The notes: generated by a model from the sequence alone, not told the origin. 64,000 nt of DNA from Algoriphagus halophilus (GCF_900129785.1 NZ_FSRC01000002.1:496001-560000), one strand, 5' to 3'; positions 26,863 to 36,477 are shown, numbered from the stretch's first letter. Numbers and translations: made by a program.

Positions 26863-28194
26863 ATGCTAGATCAAACTTCACCAAAAATTGCTGCTACCCT
26901 TGGGATGGAGCGCATTCAGTCTCTCGATGTCATGAGAGGCTTTGTTCTATTTGGTATTCTATTAATGAATATCAACGGATTCGGATTAGCTAAAGCCTAT
27001 AATGACCCAACGGTGGCTGGTGGATATACCGGATATAATCTGTACACCTGGATCACTACCAATATGTTTTTTGAAGGCACCATGCGCGCCTTGTTCTCTC
27101 TTTTATTTGGAGTAGGGATGTTTATTTTTTTGGATAGGCTTTTAAAAAAGGATGCGGGGATCAAAGCCGCAGACATTTACTTCAGGAGGCTCATGTACCT
27201 CTTGGTCTTCGGTCTCATACATGGATACCTCTTACTTTGGGTGGGAGAGATCCTTTATCAATATGCCTTGATGGGTTTCTTGGTCTATTCTTTTAGACAG
27301 ATGGCCCCCAAACGTTTGATTGCAGTGTCTATTTTATTGATTTCCATCGGCACTTTTTGGAATTATATGGATTATAAAGACACTAAGAAGTTTGTGGCAA
27401 ATGTGGAAGAAGTTGCTGTTTACAAAGCTGAGGATAAAGAGCTGACCAAGGAATTGAAAGGCGCTTCAGAGCGATGGGAAAAAAGAGAAAAAGACCGCTC
27501 CCCCGAAGCTATTGCAGAGTATAATGCAGAAATGCACAAGGGATATTTTAGCGTAGTTGCTTTCCTTGCCCCTATCAACTTTGAATTTGACACCGTTTGG
27601 CCTTATCGAGGTGATGTTTGGGATGTCCTGAGTATGATGCTCATTGGGATTGCCCTTTTTCGGTGGAATGTACTTTCAGGTGCCAAGTCCTATAGATTTT
27701 ATGGATCTATGGCACTCATAGGCTATGCCTTAGGCCTTGCCATCAACTATTATGAAGTGAAAAACATTCTGAATGCGGACTTCTCCTTATTGGCTTTTTC
27801 GAAATCCGATATCACTTATTATTGGGGAAGGCTCTTTATCTCATTCGGACATGTGGGTGCCATCATGATTTTCTGTAAATCCGGAATTTTGGCGGGTTTT
27901 CAACAAAGTATGGCAGCCGTAGGAAAAATGGCCTTGACCAATTACATGATGCATTCTGTTATCTGCATGTTTATTTTCACTGGGGTAGGATTTGGAATGT
28001 TCGGTAAACTCCAACGATATGAATTACTCTATGTGGTTTTCAGTATCTGGATTTTTCAGTTAATCCTAAGTCCAATTTGGCTTAAGTATTTCTATTTCGG
28101 CCCTATGGAATGGCTCTGGAGAAGCTTGAGTTATCAGAAAAGACAACTCTTTAAACGACCAAAAATAAGCCCTCCTTCATTGGCAGTACAGTAA
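26863..28194 (+). CDS. DUF418 (YeiB-like) membrane protein
   Basis: 443 residues with about 9-10 membrane helices. The N-terminal R-I-Q-S-L-D-V-M-R-G-F-V-L-F-G-I-L near 17-33 is the acyltransferase-3-like opening of the family. The C-terminal DUF418 part has G-K-M-A-L-T-N-Y-M-M-H-S near 355-366 and a final P-M-E-W-L-W-R near 415. A charged loop lies between residues about 175 and 225. Proteins of this type are thought to be transporters or acyl-transfer related; no substrate is known. It follows the DUF3500 gene by 48 bases. Confidence 0.85.
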   Translation: MLDQTSPKIAATLGMERIQSLDVMRGFVLFGILLMNINGFGLAKAYNDPTVAGGYTGYNLYTWITTNMFFEGTMRALFSLLFGVGMFIFLDRLLKKDAGIKAADIYFRRLMYLLVFGLIHGYLLLWVGEILYQYALMGFLVYSFRQMAPKRLIAVSILLISIGTFWNYMDYKDTKKFVANVEEVAVYKAEDKELTKELKGASERWEKREKDRSPEAIAEYNAEMHKGYFSVVAFLAPINFEFDTVWPYRGDVWDVLSMMLIGIALFRWNVLSGAKSYRFYGSMALIGYALGLAINYYEVKNILNADFSLLAFSKSDITYYWGRLFISFGHVGAIMIFCKSGILAGFQQSMAAVGKMALTNYMMHSVICMFIFTGVGFGMFGKLQRYELLYVVFSIWIFQLILSPIWLKYFYFGPMEWLWRSLSYQKRQLFKRPKISPPSLAVQ

Positions 28195-28347
28195 AAGCCT
28201 AAAGGTTGAAGAAAAAAACATCAGTGATTTCGGAGCTGACATTCAAATAAAACAGCCCATGGATCATGAACACTGAATTTCCAATTCAGAAGTAACTTAT
28301 TGTGGAATTCAGCATAGACTTTGGAAAAAAAATATAAATTATTGAAT

Positions 28348-28361
28348 CTTAAATATTTAAG
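28348..28361. promoter_or_regulatory. 14-bp perfect palindrome upstream of the TPR adenylate cyclase
   Basis: CTTAAATATTTAAG reads the same on both strands and lies 38 bases before the ATG of the cyclase gene. It could be an operator, but an A+T-rich palindrome of this size may also arise by chance. Confidence 0.25.
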
Positions 28362-28399
28362 CTCAAATCTTATGGATTGAGAATGAGAATTTTTTGGCT

Positions 28400-30319
28400 A
28401 TGGCAAAATTTCGGTTTCTATTTATTCTACTTTTCATCATCTCTTTTTCACTGAAAGGACAAGACTTAGATAGCCTCCTTTTAAAGGCTTATTCCTATTA
28501 TTCAGATTATAACTATGAGGAGTCCATCCGATTTGCGGATGAAGCAATTCTTCTTGCAAAAAAAGAAGGAAATGAGTCTGCTTTGCTCATCGGGGAGTTT
28601 TATAAAACGCTGAGCCTTCAAGAACGGGATCCTACTCAATCCGATACAGAATTAATCGAGCGCATGATAGTCCAAATGGATAGTTTAGGTTTAAGGTTAG
28701 AGCAAGCAAGAGCCCATAACTTTCTGGCTAATACCTATGCCCGCTTCGGAGATATAGAAAAAGCGGTTGAAAATCATCAGGCTGCCATGGACATTTATGA
28801 ATCTACTGGCAATTTAACTGGTGTGTCTTCTTCCCATTCGAATCTCAGTTTGCTTTATTATGATCAACATGATTACGAGGAGGCTTTTTATCATGCTAGG
28901 AAGGCGTTGGAAATGGATCTCTCCTTAGGGAATCCAGAAAACATTCAAAGTAGCTATAACAATCTAGCCATCATATTTGAACACACAGGCCCGCTTGATT
29001 CTGCGATTTATTACCATAAATTTTCTTTGGAATATGCAAAAGAGGATGAAAATCCCTATTCCATAGGTTTAGCCCTCAGTAATTTGGGAAATAATTATGC
29101 CAACAAAGGAGACCTTAAGCTAGCCGAAGAAACTTTACTCGAGGCACTACGAATTCGAGATTCTTTAGGCTATTCTCGCGGCCTCGCTTATACTCATAAC
29201 CGACTTGCCAATCTTTATCAAAAGACTGATCAGTTATCAAAAGCTAAATTCCATGCGGATAAATCATTGGAACATGCCCAAAAAGCAAGAGAAGTAAAAG
29301 TACTTCGAATGGCTTATGAACGACTTCAAGAGGTAGCAGAAAAAATGGGGGATTATCGGGCTGAATTAGCTTATTTAAAGGAGGCAACCTTACTCAAGGA
29401 TAGTATCCTGAATGAATCGAATACAAAAAGTATCACCCAGATGATGCTTAATTATGAATTCGAGAAAAAACAAATTCTAGATAGTATCAAAAATGAACAA
29501 GAAAAGCGGGAGCGTGATTTAATTTTCAACGAACGTCTCGAATTAGAAAGAAGCCGTAAGATCATTTTCATGATTTCCGGATTATTCCTTTTCCTTTTAG
29601 TGGTTGGGCTTTTCCTCAGGTACCAATTCATTAAAAAATCAAAAGAAGTTCTTACCAAAGAGAAGGATCGATCAGATAAACTTTTGCTAAACATCCTCCC
29701 TTCAGAAGTAGCTGAGGAACTAAAAGCAAAAGGAAGTTCAGACGCTAGAGACTTTGATCAGGTAACTGTTATTTTCACAGACTTTGCAGACTTCACCAAA
29801 AAAGCCCAACATCTCAGCGCAAAAGAACTTGTCAAAGAATTGAATATTTGCTTCAAAACATTTGATGAGATCATTGTAAACCTCGGTTTAGAAAAGATCA
29901 AAACTATCGGGGATGCCTACATGGCAGCTGGGGGACTCAATTCCAAAGCTGGAGTTAAAGAAGTTGCCTTAGCGGCAATTCAGATGAAGAAATTTATTGA
30001 TGAGCGAAATGCCGACCCAAATATTCCCAAAAAAATCAAATTCGATATGCGATGTGGAATCAATACGGGGCCAGTTGTAGCAGGAATAGTAGGGATCAAG
30101 AAGTTCCAATATGATATCTGGGGTGATACGGTAAATACTGCTCAAAGAATGGAAGCAAATTGTGAAATAAACAGAATAAATATTTCTGAAAACACCTATT
30201 TGCTATTAAAAGAGGATCCACAATTCACTTTTACAGAAAGAGGAGCCCTACCTGTAAAAGGAAAAGGTGATATGAAAATGTGGTATTTGGAATCTTATGA
30301 AAAGGAAATTGATGTATAA
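28400..30319 (+). CDS. TPR-domain class III adenylate cyclase
   Basis: 639 residues from the ATG at 28400; a TTG two codons earlier adds nothing. A signal segment occupies 1-20. Six or so TPR repeats of about 40 residues run from 25 to 330, then a coiled coil, one membrane helix near 386-407, and the cyclase domain near 453-633. Metal-binding Asp461 and Asp505 are present. The two purine-selecting positions are Lys501 (K-T-I-G-D) and Asp572 (Y-D-I-W-G-D), the adenylate pattern, not the Glu/Cys of guanylate cyclases. Asn579 and Arg583 complete the site. The TPR part is probably periplasmic and the cyclase cytoplasmic, so it should convert an external protein contact into cAMP. It overlaps the sulfatase gene. 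Confidence 0.9.
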   Translation: MAKFRFLFILLFIISFSLKGQDLDSLLLKAYSYYSDYNYEESIRFADEAILLAKKEGNESALLIGEFYKTLSLQERDPTQSDTELIERMIVQMDSLGLRLEQARAHNFLANTYARFGDIEKAVENHQAAMDIYESTGNLTGVSSSHSNLSLLYYDQHDYEEAFYHARKALEMDLSLGNPENIQSSYNNLAIIFEHTGPLDSAIYYHKFSLEYAKEDENPYSIGLALSNLGNNYANKGDLKLAEETLLEALRIRDSLGYSRGLAYTHNRLANLYQKTDQLSKAKFHADKSLEHAQKAREVKVLRMAYERLQEVAEKMGDYRAELAYLKEATLLKDSILNESNTKSITQMMLNYEFEKKQILDSIKNEQEKRERDLIFNERLELERSRKIIFMISGLFLFLLVVGLFLRYQFIKKSKEVLTKEKDRSDKLLLNILPSEVAEELKAKGSSDARDFDQVTVIFTDFADFTKKAQHLSAKELVKELNICFKTFDEIIVNLGLEKIKTIGDAYMAAGGLNSKAGVKEVALAAIQMKKFIDERNADPNIPKKIKFDMRCGINTGPVVAGIVGIKKFQYDIWGDTVNTAQRMEANCEINRINISENTYLLLKEDPQFTFTERGALPVKGKGDMKMWYLESYEKEIDV

Positions 30320-31955
30320 AAAAAATCTTGGGCTAGTAGTTCTTATTAGTATATGGTTTTCTGGTTGCACTAATAACCAATTAGAAGAATCAGCAGATTC
30401 TCGCCCTAATATTTTATTAATTGTTGCAGACGATTTGGGTTACGCAGATATGGGAGCATATGGTGGAGATATAGAAACCCCTAACCTTGATGCATTGGCT
30501 GCCAGTGGAATTCGGTTTAGCCGATTTCACACTGCTCCTCTTTGTGCGGTGACCCGGGCCATGTTATTATCAGGTAATAATAACCATATTGCTGGTATGG
30601 GATCACAACAATTACAAACCCAAGTTCCAGGTTACGAAGGTCATCTAACGGATCGAATCATACCATTGCCAGCCTTGCTACGATCCGCAGGTTACCATAC
30701 CTACATGGCAGGAAAATGGCATTTAGGAGATCGATTGGAAGATGGGCCTATGGCTAAAGGATTTGAGCATTCCTTTTCGATCAACGGGGAAGGGGCGGCA
30801 AATCACTATAGTAAATTGGGCATTTTCTCGGAATCTGCAATTACAGGATATACTGAAGATGGAGAAAAAGCTGACTGGAAGGAAGGAGATTATTCCACCG
30901 ATTTTTATACAGACAAACTTATTTCATACATTGATAGACACCGGGAAGATGGAAAGCCTTTTTTCACTTTTGCAGCTTACACCTCACCGCATTGGCCATT
31001 ACAAGTGGATGAAAAATACTGGAAGAAATATGAAGGACGCTATGATGATGGGTATGAATCCTTAAAAGAAAAACGATTTGAAAGCCTTAAGAAAGCTGGA
31101 ATGATTCCTCAAGATGCCGTACTTCCAAAAACCCATCACAGTGTTAAGGCTTGGGATTCTCTTTCTCCAGAGGAGCAAAAAAAGGAGTCCCGTAAGATGG
31201 AGCTATATGCCGGCATGGTAGACAATCTGGATTACAATATTGGAAGATTGATCAGTTATCTAAAAGAAACAGGACAATACGAAAACACGCTGATAGTATT
31301 TATGTCAGACAATGGCGCTGCCGCAGAGGATTTTTATTACCATAATTACTTTGGGCCTTTCATCAAAGAACATTATTCGGATGAATATTCTGAAATGGGA
31401 AAAGTAAACTCTTTTATTTCCTATGGAGCTCAGTGGGCTGAAGCCGGATCTTCCCCTTTCAGATATTTTAAAGGTTTTACTACAGAAGGGGGAATCAACA
31501 CTCCAATGATCATTTCAGGACCAGGAGTAGAAAATAATGGAAAAATCAATGACTCATTCCTGACTTTAATGGATTTTGCACCTACCTTCTATGAGTTGGC
31601 CAATGTACAATACCCAAATGAATGGAAAGGAAAAGTAGTTAAGCCCTTACTTGGCAAATCAATTTTGCCCTTACTCTCAGGAAAATCAGCTACAGTACAT
31701 GATTCTACCTACGTTTTTGGATTAGAGCATCGAGGCTATTCTATGATCAGAAAAGGAGATTGGAAAATAGTTAATATTGATCGGCCTTTTCTCATAGAAA
31801 ATTTCCAGTTGACGAATCTCCAAACTGATCTTGCGGAACAACAAGATTTGAAGGAAATCTACCCAGAGAAATACCAAGAAATGCTTTCCGAGTGGGCACG
31901 CTTTTCCAAAGAAGTTGGAGTCGTTTACCCCACTCCAAGTCCAGAATCAAATTAA
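30312..31955 (+). CDS. Lipoprotein arylsulfatase (formylglycine type, S1 family)
   Basis: 547 residues from ATG 30312, which follows an AAGGAA stretch and gives a compact lipoprotein signal with W-F-S-G-C; an earlier ATG at 30297 adds five residues. Sulfatase landmarks are N-I-L-L-I-V-A-D-D-L-G-Y (metal Asps), the formylglycine site C-A-V-T-R at Cys78 with R82, A-G-K-W-H-L-G-D near 137, and M-S-D-N-G-A near 332. The site has Val where the consensus C-x-P-x-R has Pro. It would remove sulfate esters at the cell envelope. No sulfatase-maturating enzyme gene is in the window. It overlaps the cyclase gene by 8 bases. Confidence 0.88.
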   Translation: MYKKNLGLVVLISIWFSGCTNNQLEESADSRPNILLIVADDLGYADMGAYGGDIETPNLDALAASGIRFSRFHTAPLCAVTRAMLLSGNNNHIAGMGSQQLQTQVPGYEGHLTDRIIPLPALLRSAGYHTYMAGKWHLGDRLEDGPMAKGFEHSFSINGEGAANHYSKLGIFSESAITGYTEDGEKADWKEGDYSTDFYTDKLISYIDRHREDGKPFFTFAAYTSPHWPLQVDEKYWKKYEGRYDDGYESLKEKRFESLKKAGMIPQDAVLPKTHHSVKAWDSLSPEEQKKESRKMELYAGMVDNLDYNIGRLISYLKETGQYENTLIVFMSDNGAAAEDFYYHNYFGPFIKEHYSDEYSEMGKVNSFISYGAQWAEAGSSPFRYFKGFTTEGGINTPMIISGPGVENNGKINDSFLTLMDFAPTFYELANVQYPNEWKGKVVKPLLGKSILPLLSGKSATVHDSTYVFGLEHRGYSMIRKGDWKIVNIDRPFLIENFQLTNLQTDLAEQQDLKEIYPEKYQEMLSEWARFSKEVGVVYPTPSPESN

Positions 31956-31973
31956 ACCACCAGTATATTTTAC

Positions 31974-33671
31974 ATGAAGATTAACCCTTACCTTAATTAT
32001 TTAGCTCTTAGCCTACTTTTAAGCACATTCCTTCCAACTTACCTTTTTGCCCAGACCTATGGTCAAAACGGCATGGTGGTTTCGGACCATTATTTAGCCT
32101 CAGAAGTGGGAGTAGAAATTTTAAAAAAAGGTGGTAATGCCATAGATGCCACAGTGGCCACTGCATTTGCATTGGCAGTAACCCATCCTGAAGCAGGAAA
32201 TATAGGTGGAGGAGGCTTTATCGTCTACCTACCCTCAGATGGAGAAGTGACCACTTTTGATTTTCGGGAAAAAGCTCCATTGGCTGCTAGTCCGACGATG
32301 TTTTTGGGAGAAGACGGCAAAATCAAGGACAATTCCAATCATCGAGGATTATTGTCAGTGGGAGTTCCCGGAACAGTAGCTGGGCTCTATCAAGCTCATC
32401 AAAAATATGGAAAACTGCCTTGGAAAGACTTGGTTGAACCATCTATTAAATTGGCGAAAAAAGGCTTCCCCATGTCCTGGGGTTTATACAAGGCAGCTTT
32501 AAGAATGTCAGAGGGAGATGACTCTTGGGATATTATGAATGATTATTTCCGAAACGCAGATGGCGATGTGGTCGCTCCCGGGGAACTATGGAAGCAACCA
32601 GCATTAGCAAAAACCCTAGAAGAAATCAAAAAGCATGGTAGAGATGGTTTCTATAAGGGGAAAATAGCCGCAGAAATTGAGGCCTACATGCAAGCAAATG
32701 GGGGTATCATCACCCAAGAAGATTTGGCCAAATATGAGGCGGTAGAAAGAAAACCGGTAACAACCAAGTTTAAAGAATTTGAGATTTTCTCTATGCCTCC
32801 CCCGAGTTCGGGTGGGGTGGCATTGATCGAAATGATGAACCTATTGGAAGCAGCCGATATTTCTTCCGTGGAATTTAATTCTACTGCTTATGTGCATTTG
32901 GTAGCCGAAGCCATGAGAAGAGCTTTCGCAGATAGAGCAGAATTTTTAGGGGATCCAGACTTCAATCCCGACATGCCTATTGAAAGGTTAATTTCCAAGG
33001 AATTTGCCAAAGCAAGATTCAAAAACCTGGATTTAAAACATGCTTCGAAAAGTGATTCTTCAAAATTTGGGCAGCTCTATGGAGGTGATCATACTACCCA
33101 TTTTTCAGTGGTAGACAAAGATGGAAATGCTATTTCCATGACTTATACCTTGGAGAATTCTTATGGAGTCAAAATGGGGTCCTCTAAACTCGGATTTATT
33201 TTCAATAATGAGATGGGTGATTTCAATCCCATCCCCGGAGTAACAACTTCCACTGGACTCATTGGCTCCGACCCTAATCTGGTAGCTCCAGAAAAACGCA
33301 TGCTTTCCAGCATGACACCAACGATTGTAGCCAAGGACGGAAAACCTTATTTAGTCATTGGTAGCCCAGGAGGAAGAACCATTATCAACACCGTATTCCA
33401 AACAGTGCTCAATGTATTGGTATATGATATGAGAATAGACCGGGCCATTGAGGCTATGAAAATCCATCATCAATGGTTACCAGATCAAATTCTCTACGAA
33501 AGAAATCTATTATCACCAGACACAAGAAAAGCATTGGAAGATATGGGACATACTTTACGCCCTACTACCAATCTTGGTGTATTGATGGGAATCACATACG
33601 ATTCCAATTTAAAAGTATACATGGGGGCAGCCGATTCTTCAAGTGAAGATGGAGCGGCTAGAGGATATTAA
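31974..33671 (+). CDS. ggt: Gamma-glutamyltransferase
   Basis: 565 residues with a signal peptide (cleavage near L-F-A-Q, residue 27). It is the usual proenzyme of an Ntn hydrolase: G-G-N-A-I-D-A-T near 53, and D-H-T-T-H-F-S-V with Thr374 as the predicted autocleavage nucleophile and new N-terminus of the small subunit. P-E-A-G-N-I-G-G-G-G-F near 72 and S-S-M-T-P-T near 440 are also family motifs. It would hydrolyse glutathione and other gamma-glutamyl compounds in the periplasm. It starts 18 bases after the sulfatase, and two amino-acid permease genes follow, which fits use of the released amino acids. Confidence 0.93.
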   Translation: MKINPYLNYLALSLLLSTFLPTYLFAQTYGQNGMVVSDHYLASEVGVEILKKGGNAIDATVATAFALAVTHPEAGNIGGGGFIVYLPSDGEVTTFDFREKAPLAASPTMFLGEDGKIKDNSNHRGLLSVGVPGTVAGLYQAHQKYGKLPWKDLVEPSIKLAKKGFPMSWGLYKAALRMSEGDDSWDIMNDYFRNADGDVVAPGELWKQPALAKTLEEIKKHGRDGFYKGKIAAEIEAYMQANGGIITQEDLAKYEAVERKPVTTKFKEFEIFSMPPPSSGGVALIEMMNLLEAADISSVEFNSTAYVHLVAEAMRRAFADRAEFLGDPDFNPDMPIERLISKEFAKARFKNLDLKHASKSDSSKFGQLYGGDHTTHFSVVDKDGNAISMTYTLENSYGVKMGSSKLGFIFNNEMGDFNPIPGVTTSTGLIGSDPNLVAPEKRMLSSMTPTIVAKDGKPYLVIGSPGGRTIINTVFQTVLNVLVYDMRIDRAIEAMKIHHQWLPDQILYERNLLSPDTRKALEDMGHTLRPTTNLGVLMGITYDSNLKVYMGAADSSSEDGAARGY

Positions 33672-33674
33672 ATT

Positions 33675-33770
33675 CAGTAGGCAGAAGACAGTCGCAGTAG
33701 GCAGTATTCAGAATAGAATCATCAGGAAAAAATAGCCTTCGACTCCGCTCAGGCTGATATTGGAGATTTA
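33675..33770 (+). repeat. Intergenic repeat-like sequence after ggt
   Basis: CAGTAGGCAG occurs twice (33675-33684 and 33695-33704), followed by CTTCGACTCCGCTCAGG near 33736. This type of dispersed, non-coding motif is common between genes in Bacteroidota. It lies in the 142-base gap between ggt and the first permease. Confidence 0.4.
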
Positions 33771-33813
33771 GAATACAAACAAGGAATTAACCGATAATTA
33801 TTAACAAATACAG

Positions 33814-35112
33814 GTGGAAAAAGAAACAGGTTTAAAAAGAGAAATTGGCGTCTGGGGGCTTTCTGCCAACATTGTCAACATTATAGTAGGGGCAGGGATT
33901 TTTGTCTTGCCAGCCATTGTTGCAGAAATCATGGGTTCCTCGGGAATCATCGTCTACCTTTTCTGTGGATTTTTGATCGCCTTGGTCATGCTTTGCTTCG
34001 CAGAAGCTGGAAGTAAAGTCACCCGATCTGGAGGAGGGTATGCTTATATAGAAACGGCATTCGGTCCTTACCCCGGATTTTTGTCAGCCATTTTTATAGT
34101 AGCGGGCAGTGTGTTTTCTGATGCAGCTGTGGCCAATGCCTTAGTAGAGTTGATCGGCTTAGCTTTTCCGGTTTTTACAGACCCTGTCAATAGATTCCTT
34201 TTAATGTTTGTGTTTTTCTCCAGTTTGGCTTTTCTAAATGTCATTGGAATAAAACAGGGAATCGGCTTGGTCAAAATCAATACGGTTGCAAAACTTACCC
34301 CCATCTTATTACTGATACTCTTTAGTTGGAAAGATGTATCATTTTCCAACCTTTATTGGGAAACAGCTCCCTCCTTTAATCAATTTGGACAGGCCTGTCT
34401 AATATTGTTCTTTGCTTTTCAGGGTGGGGATGCAGGCTTATCAGTTGGAGGTGAAATCAAAAACCCTCAAAAGACCGTTCCAAAAGCAATTTTTACTGGA
34501 ATTCTATTTGTATTAATCCTATATGTCTTAATTCAAACCGTGGCACAAGGCGTCATGGGAGATCAATTACCTGAGTATAAGGAGGCTCCATTAGCGGCAG
34601 TGGCTAACGTGGTTTTTGGACCAATAGGGTATTCTGTTTTATTAGTAGGCGCTGGAATTTCCATGTTCGGTATGTTAAGCGGAGAAATCCTTAATCTTCC
34701 AAGGGTAATTTTTGGACTGGCCAGTGACAAAGTCATACCACTAGATAAGTTGGCATTAATTCACCCAAGGTTTAAAACTCCATACATGGCCATTCTGCTT
34801 TATGCGAGTTTAGGTTTTACGCTGGCCACATTGGGAGGCTTTCGTCAACTAGCGGTTATCGCTTCAGCGAGTATGCTGTTGGTTTATTTTGGAGTTTGTT
34901 TATCTGTTATCTGGTTGAGAAAAAAACAAAAAGCCAAAAAAGGCGATTTCAAAATTCCATTCGGCAATACGGTGCCTATCCTTTCAGCAGGTATTATTCT
35001 TTTTTTCCTTTCCAATTTGACGGGATATGAGAAAACAGGTCTTTTCGTTTTTTTCCTCGCATTGACAGTAATTTATTATATGGTGAAAGCTATTCGAACT
35101 AAAAAATCATGA
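33814..35112 (+). CDS. APC family amino acid permease
   Basis: 432 residues, about 12 membrane helices. The first helix holds I-I-V-G-A-G-I-F-V-L-P (residues 22-32), the unwound substrate-binding motif of APC-superfamily transporters, followed by G-G-G-Y-A-Y-I near 73. The start is GTG at 33814 and gives the expected N-terminus E-T-G-L-K-R-E-I-G; no in-frame ATG precedes it. It resembles cationic or neutral amino-acid exchangers, but the substrate is unknown. It is nearly contiguous with a paralogue downstream. Confidence 0.88.
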   Translation: MEKETGLKREIGVWGLSANIVNIIVGAGIFVLPAIVAEIMGSSGIIVYLFCGFLIALVMLCFAEAGSKVTRSGGGYAYIETAFGPYPGFLSAIFIVAGSVFSDAAVANALVELIGLAFPVFTDPVNRFLLMFVFFSSLAFLNVIGIKQGIGLVKINTVAKLTPILLLILFSWKDVSFSNLYWETAPSFNQFGQACLILFFAFQGGDAGLSVGGEIKNPQKTVPKAIFTGILFVLILYVLIQTVAQGVMGDQLPEYKEAPLAAVANVVFGPIGYSVLLVGAGISMFGMLSGEILNLPRVIFGLASDKVIPLDKLALIHPRFKTPYMAILLYASLGFTLATLGGFRQLAVIASASMLLVYFGVCLSVIWLRKKQKAKKGDFKIPFGNTVPILSAGIILFFLSNLTGYEKTGLFVFFLALTVIYYMVKAIRTKKS

Positions 35113-35116
35113 TTTG

Positions 35117-36433
35117 ATGGGAAACAACCAAACTGGCTTGAAACGTGAGATTGGTATATTGGGCGTAGTCACCAATGTTCTTAGTATCTCAATTGGAAGT
35201 GGAATATTTCTCTTGCCAGCCTTGGTATTTGTTATTTTAGGAAACGGAAGTATTCTAGCTTATATTTTTTGTGGACTGATTTTTTTAGCCCTTGGCTTAT
35301 GCTTCGCGGAAGTAAGTAGTCGAATCTCCGATACAGGAGGGATGTATGTTTACATAGAGCGGGCATTTGGCCCTTTGGCTGGTTTTCTAGCTAATATCAC
35401 CTATTTATTTGGAGTGGCCGTATTGGCATGTGCGGCATTGCTTAATGCCATGGCGGATATTGCCTCCACCTCATTTCCGCTTCTTCAGGAATCCTGGGCA
35501 AGAATCTTATTTTTCGTATTGATTTTGGGTATCATATCCCTGCTTAGTGTACGAGGAATTAAGGACAGTATGGTCTTTGTGAAATTACTGACTTTCACAA
35601 AGGTTTTGGCAATTCTAGCACTGGTGATTTTCGGATTTTCAGCCATCAATATAGAAAACATCATGTGGACTGGATTTCCTGAATTTTCCAAAATTGGAGA
35701 AGCTTCCCTTCTCTTGATATTCGCTTTTCTGGGGGGTGAATTAGCATTAAGTATCGGGGGTGAAATGAAAAACCCAAAGCGAACCGCACCTTTAGGATTC
35801 GTGATTGGAATATTTGGAGTGGTTTTAATTTTCTGTTTAATCCATTTGGCAGTTCAAGGAGTCCTTGGCCAGACTTTGATCGACAATCAGGATGCCCCTC
35901 TTGCAGAATTAGCAAAAAACCTGGCTGGAAATATTGGGTTTATTTTGATACTTATAGTCTCATTTATTGCAGTATGGAGCACCTTTAGCTCCATTTTTTT
36001 ACTTAAAAACCGGATTCTTTATGCTGGGGCTGTAGATGGCCTTTTACCAAAAATATTCGCAAAACTTCATCCCAAATATGGCACGCCTGCTATCGCCATT
36101 CTATTCTTAGCAATATTAGAATTAGTAATTGCAAGCACAGGAACCTTTCGATACTTATTGATTTTAGTCACGGCTAACTCCATCCTTATCTATTTCGGTG
36201 CGATTCTAGCCTTTTTCAAATTTAGATTAATAGATAAAAAAACAGGTCCAGAAGTATTCAAAGTAAAAGGAGGATACTTTATTGGAGTATTTGCCTTGAT
36301 TGCCTTGGCTTGGGTTTTTTCACGATTACCATGGGTGGAGATTCAAGGAGTTTTCATTTCCCTTGTCACCTTAATCCTGATCTATTTTACTCTTAACTAT
36401 CTGAAAATTAAAAGGGAAAAAGAAATTACTTAG
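35117..36433 (+). CDS. APC family amino acid permease (paralogue)
   Basis: 438 residues from the ATG at 35117, 4 bases after the previous stop. About 12 helices, with I-S-I-G-S-G-I-F-L-L-P as the helix-1 binding motif and G-G-M-Y-V-Y-I-E-R-A-F-G in helix 2-3. Its N-terminus (N-Q-T-G-L-K-R-E-I-G) nearly repeats that of the upstream permease, so the pair arose by tandem duplication and then diverged. The helix-1 motifs differ (V-G-A-G versus I-G-S-G), suggesting different substrates. Confidence 0.88.
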   Translation: MGNNQTGLKREIGILGVVTNVLSISIGSGIFLLPALVFVILGNGSILAYIFCGLIFLALGLCFAEVSSRISDTGGMYVYIERAFGPLAGFLANITYLFGVAVLACAALLNAMADIASTSFPLLQESWARILFFVLILGIISLLSVRGIKDSMVFVKLLTFTKVLAILALVIFGFSAINIENIMWTGFPEFSKIGEASLLLIFAFLGGELALSIGGEMKNPKRTAPLGFVIGIFGVVLIFCLIHLAVQGVLGQTLIDNQDAPLAELAKNLAGNIGFILILIVSFIAVWSTFSSIFLLKNRILYAGAVDGLLPKIFAKLHPKYGTPAIAILFLAILELVIASTGTFRYLLILVTANSILIYFGAILAFFKFRLIDKKTGPEVFKVKGGYFIGVFALIALAWVFSRLPWVEIQGVFISLVTLILIYFTLNYLKIKREKEIT

Positions 36434-36450
36434 CTTTTTTCATGAAAACC

Positions 36451-36477
36451 TTGCCTCTGATGACAAAAGTAATTTTG
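36451..36477 (+). promoter_or_regulatory. Possible promoter upstream of the S9 peptidase gene
   Basis: TTG at 36451-36453 and TAATTTTG at 36470-36477 match the Bacteroidota -33/-7 pattern, although the 16-base spacer is short. The -7 element ends 65 bases before the ATG. Confidence 0.4.

Noticed and set aside
28400..30319. Calling the cyclase a guanylate cyclase, as its domain name suggests
   Set aside because: The two nucleotide-selecting positions are Lys and Asp, the adenylate pattern; the same holds for the cyclase at 58116.
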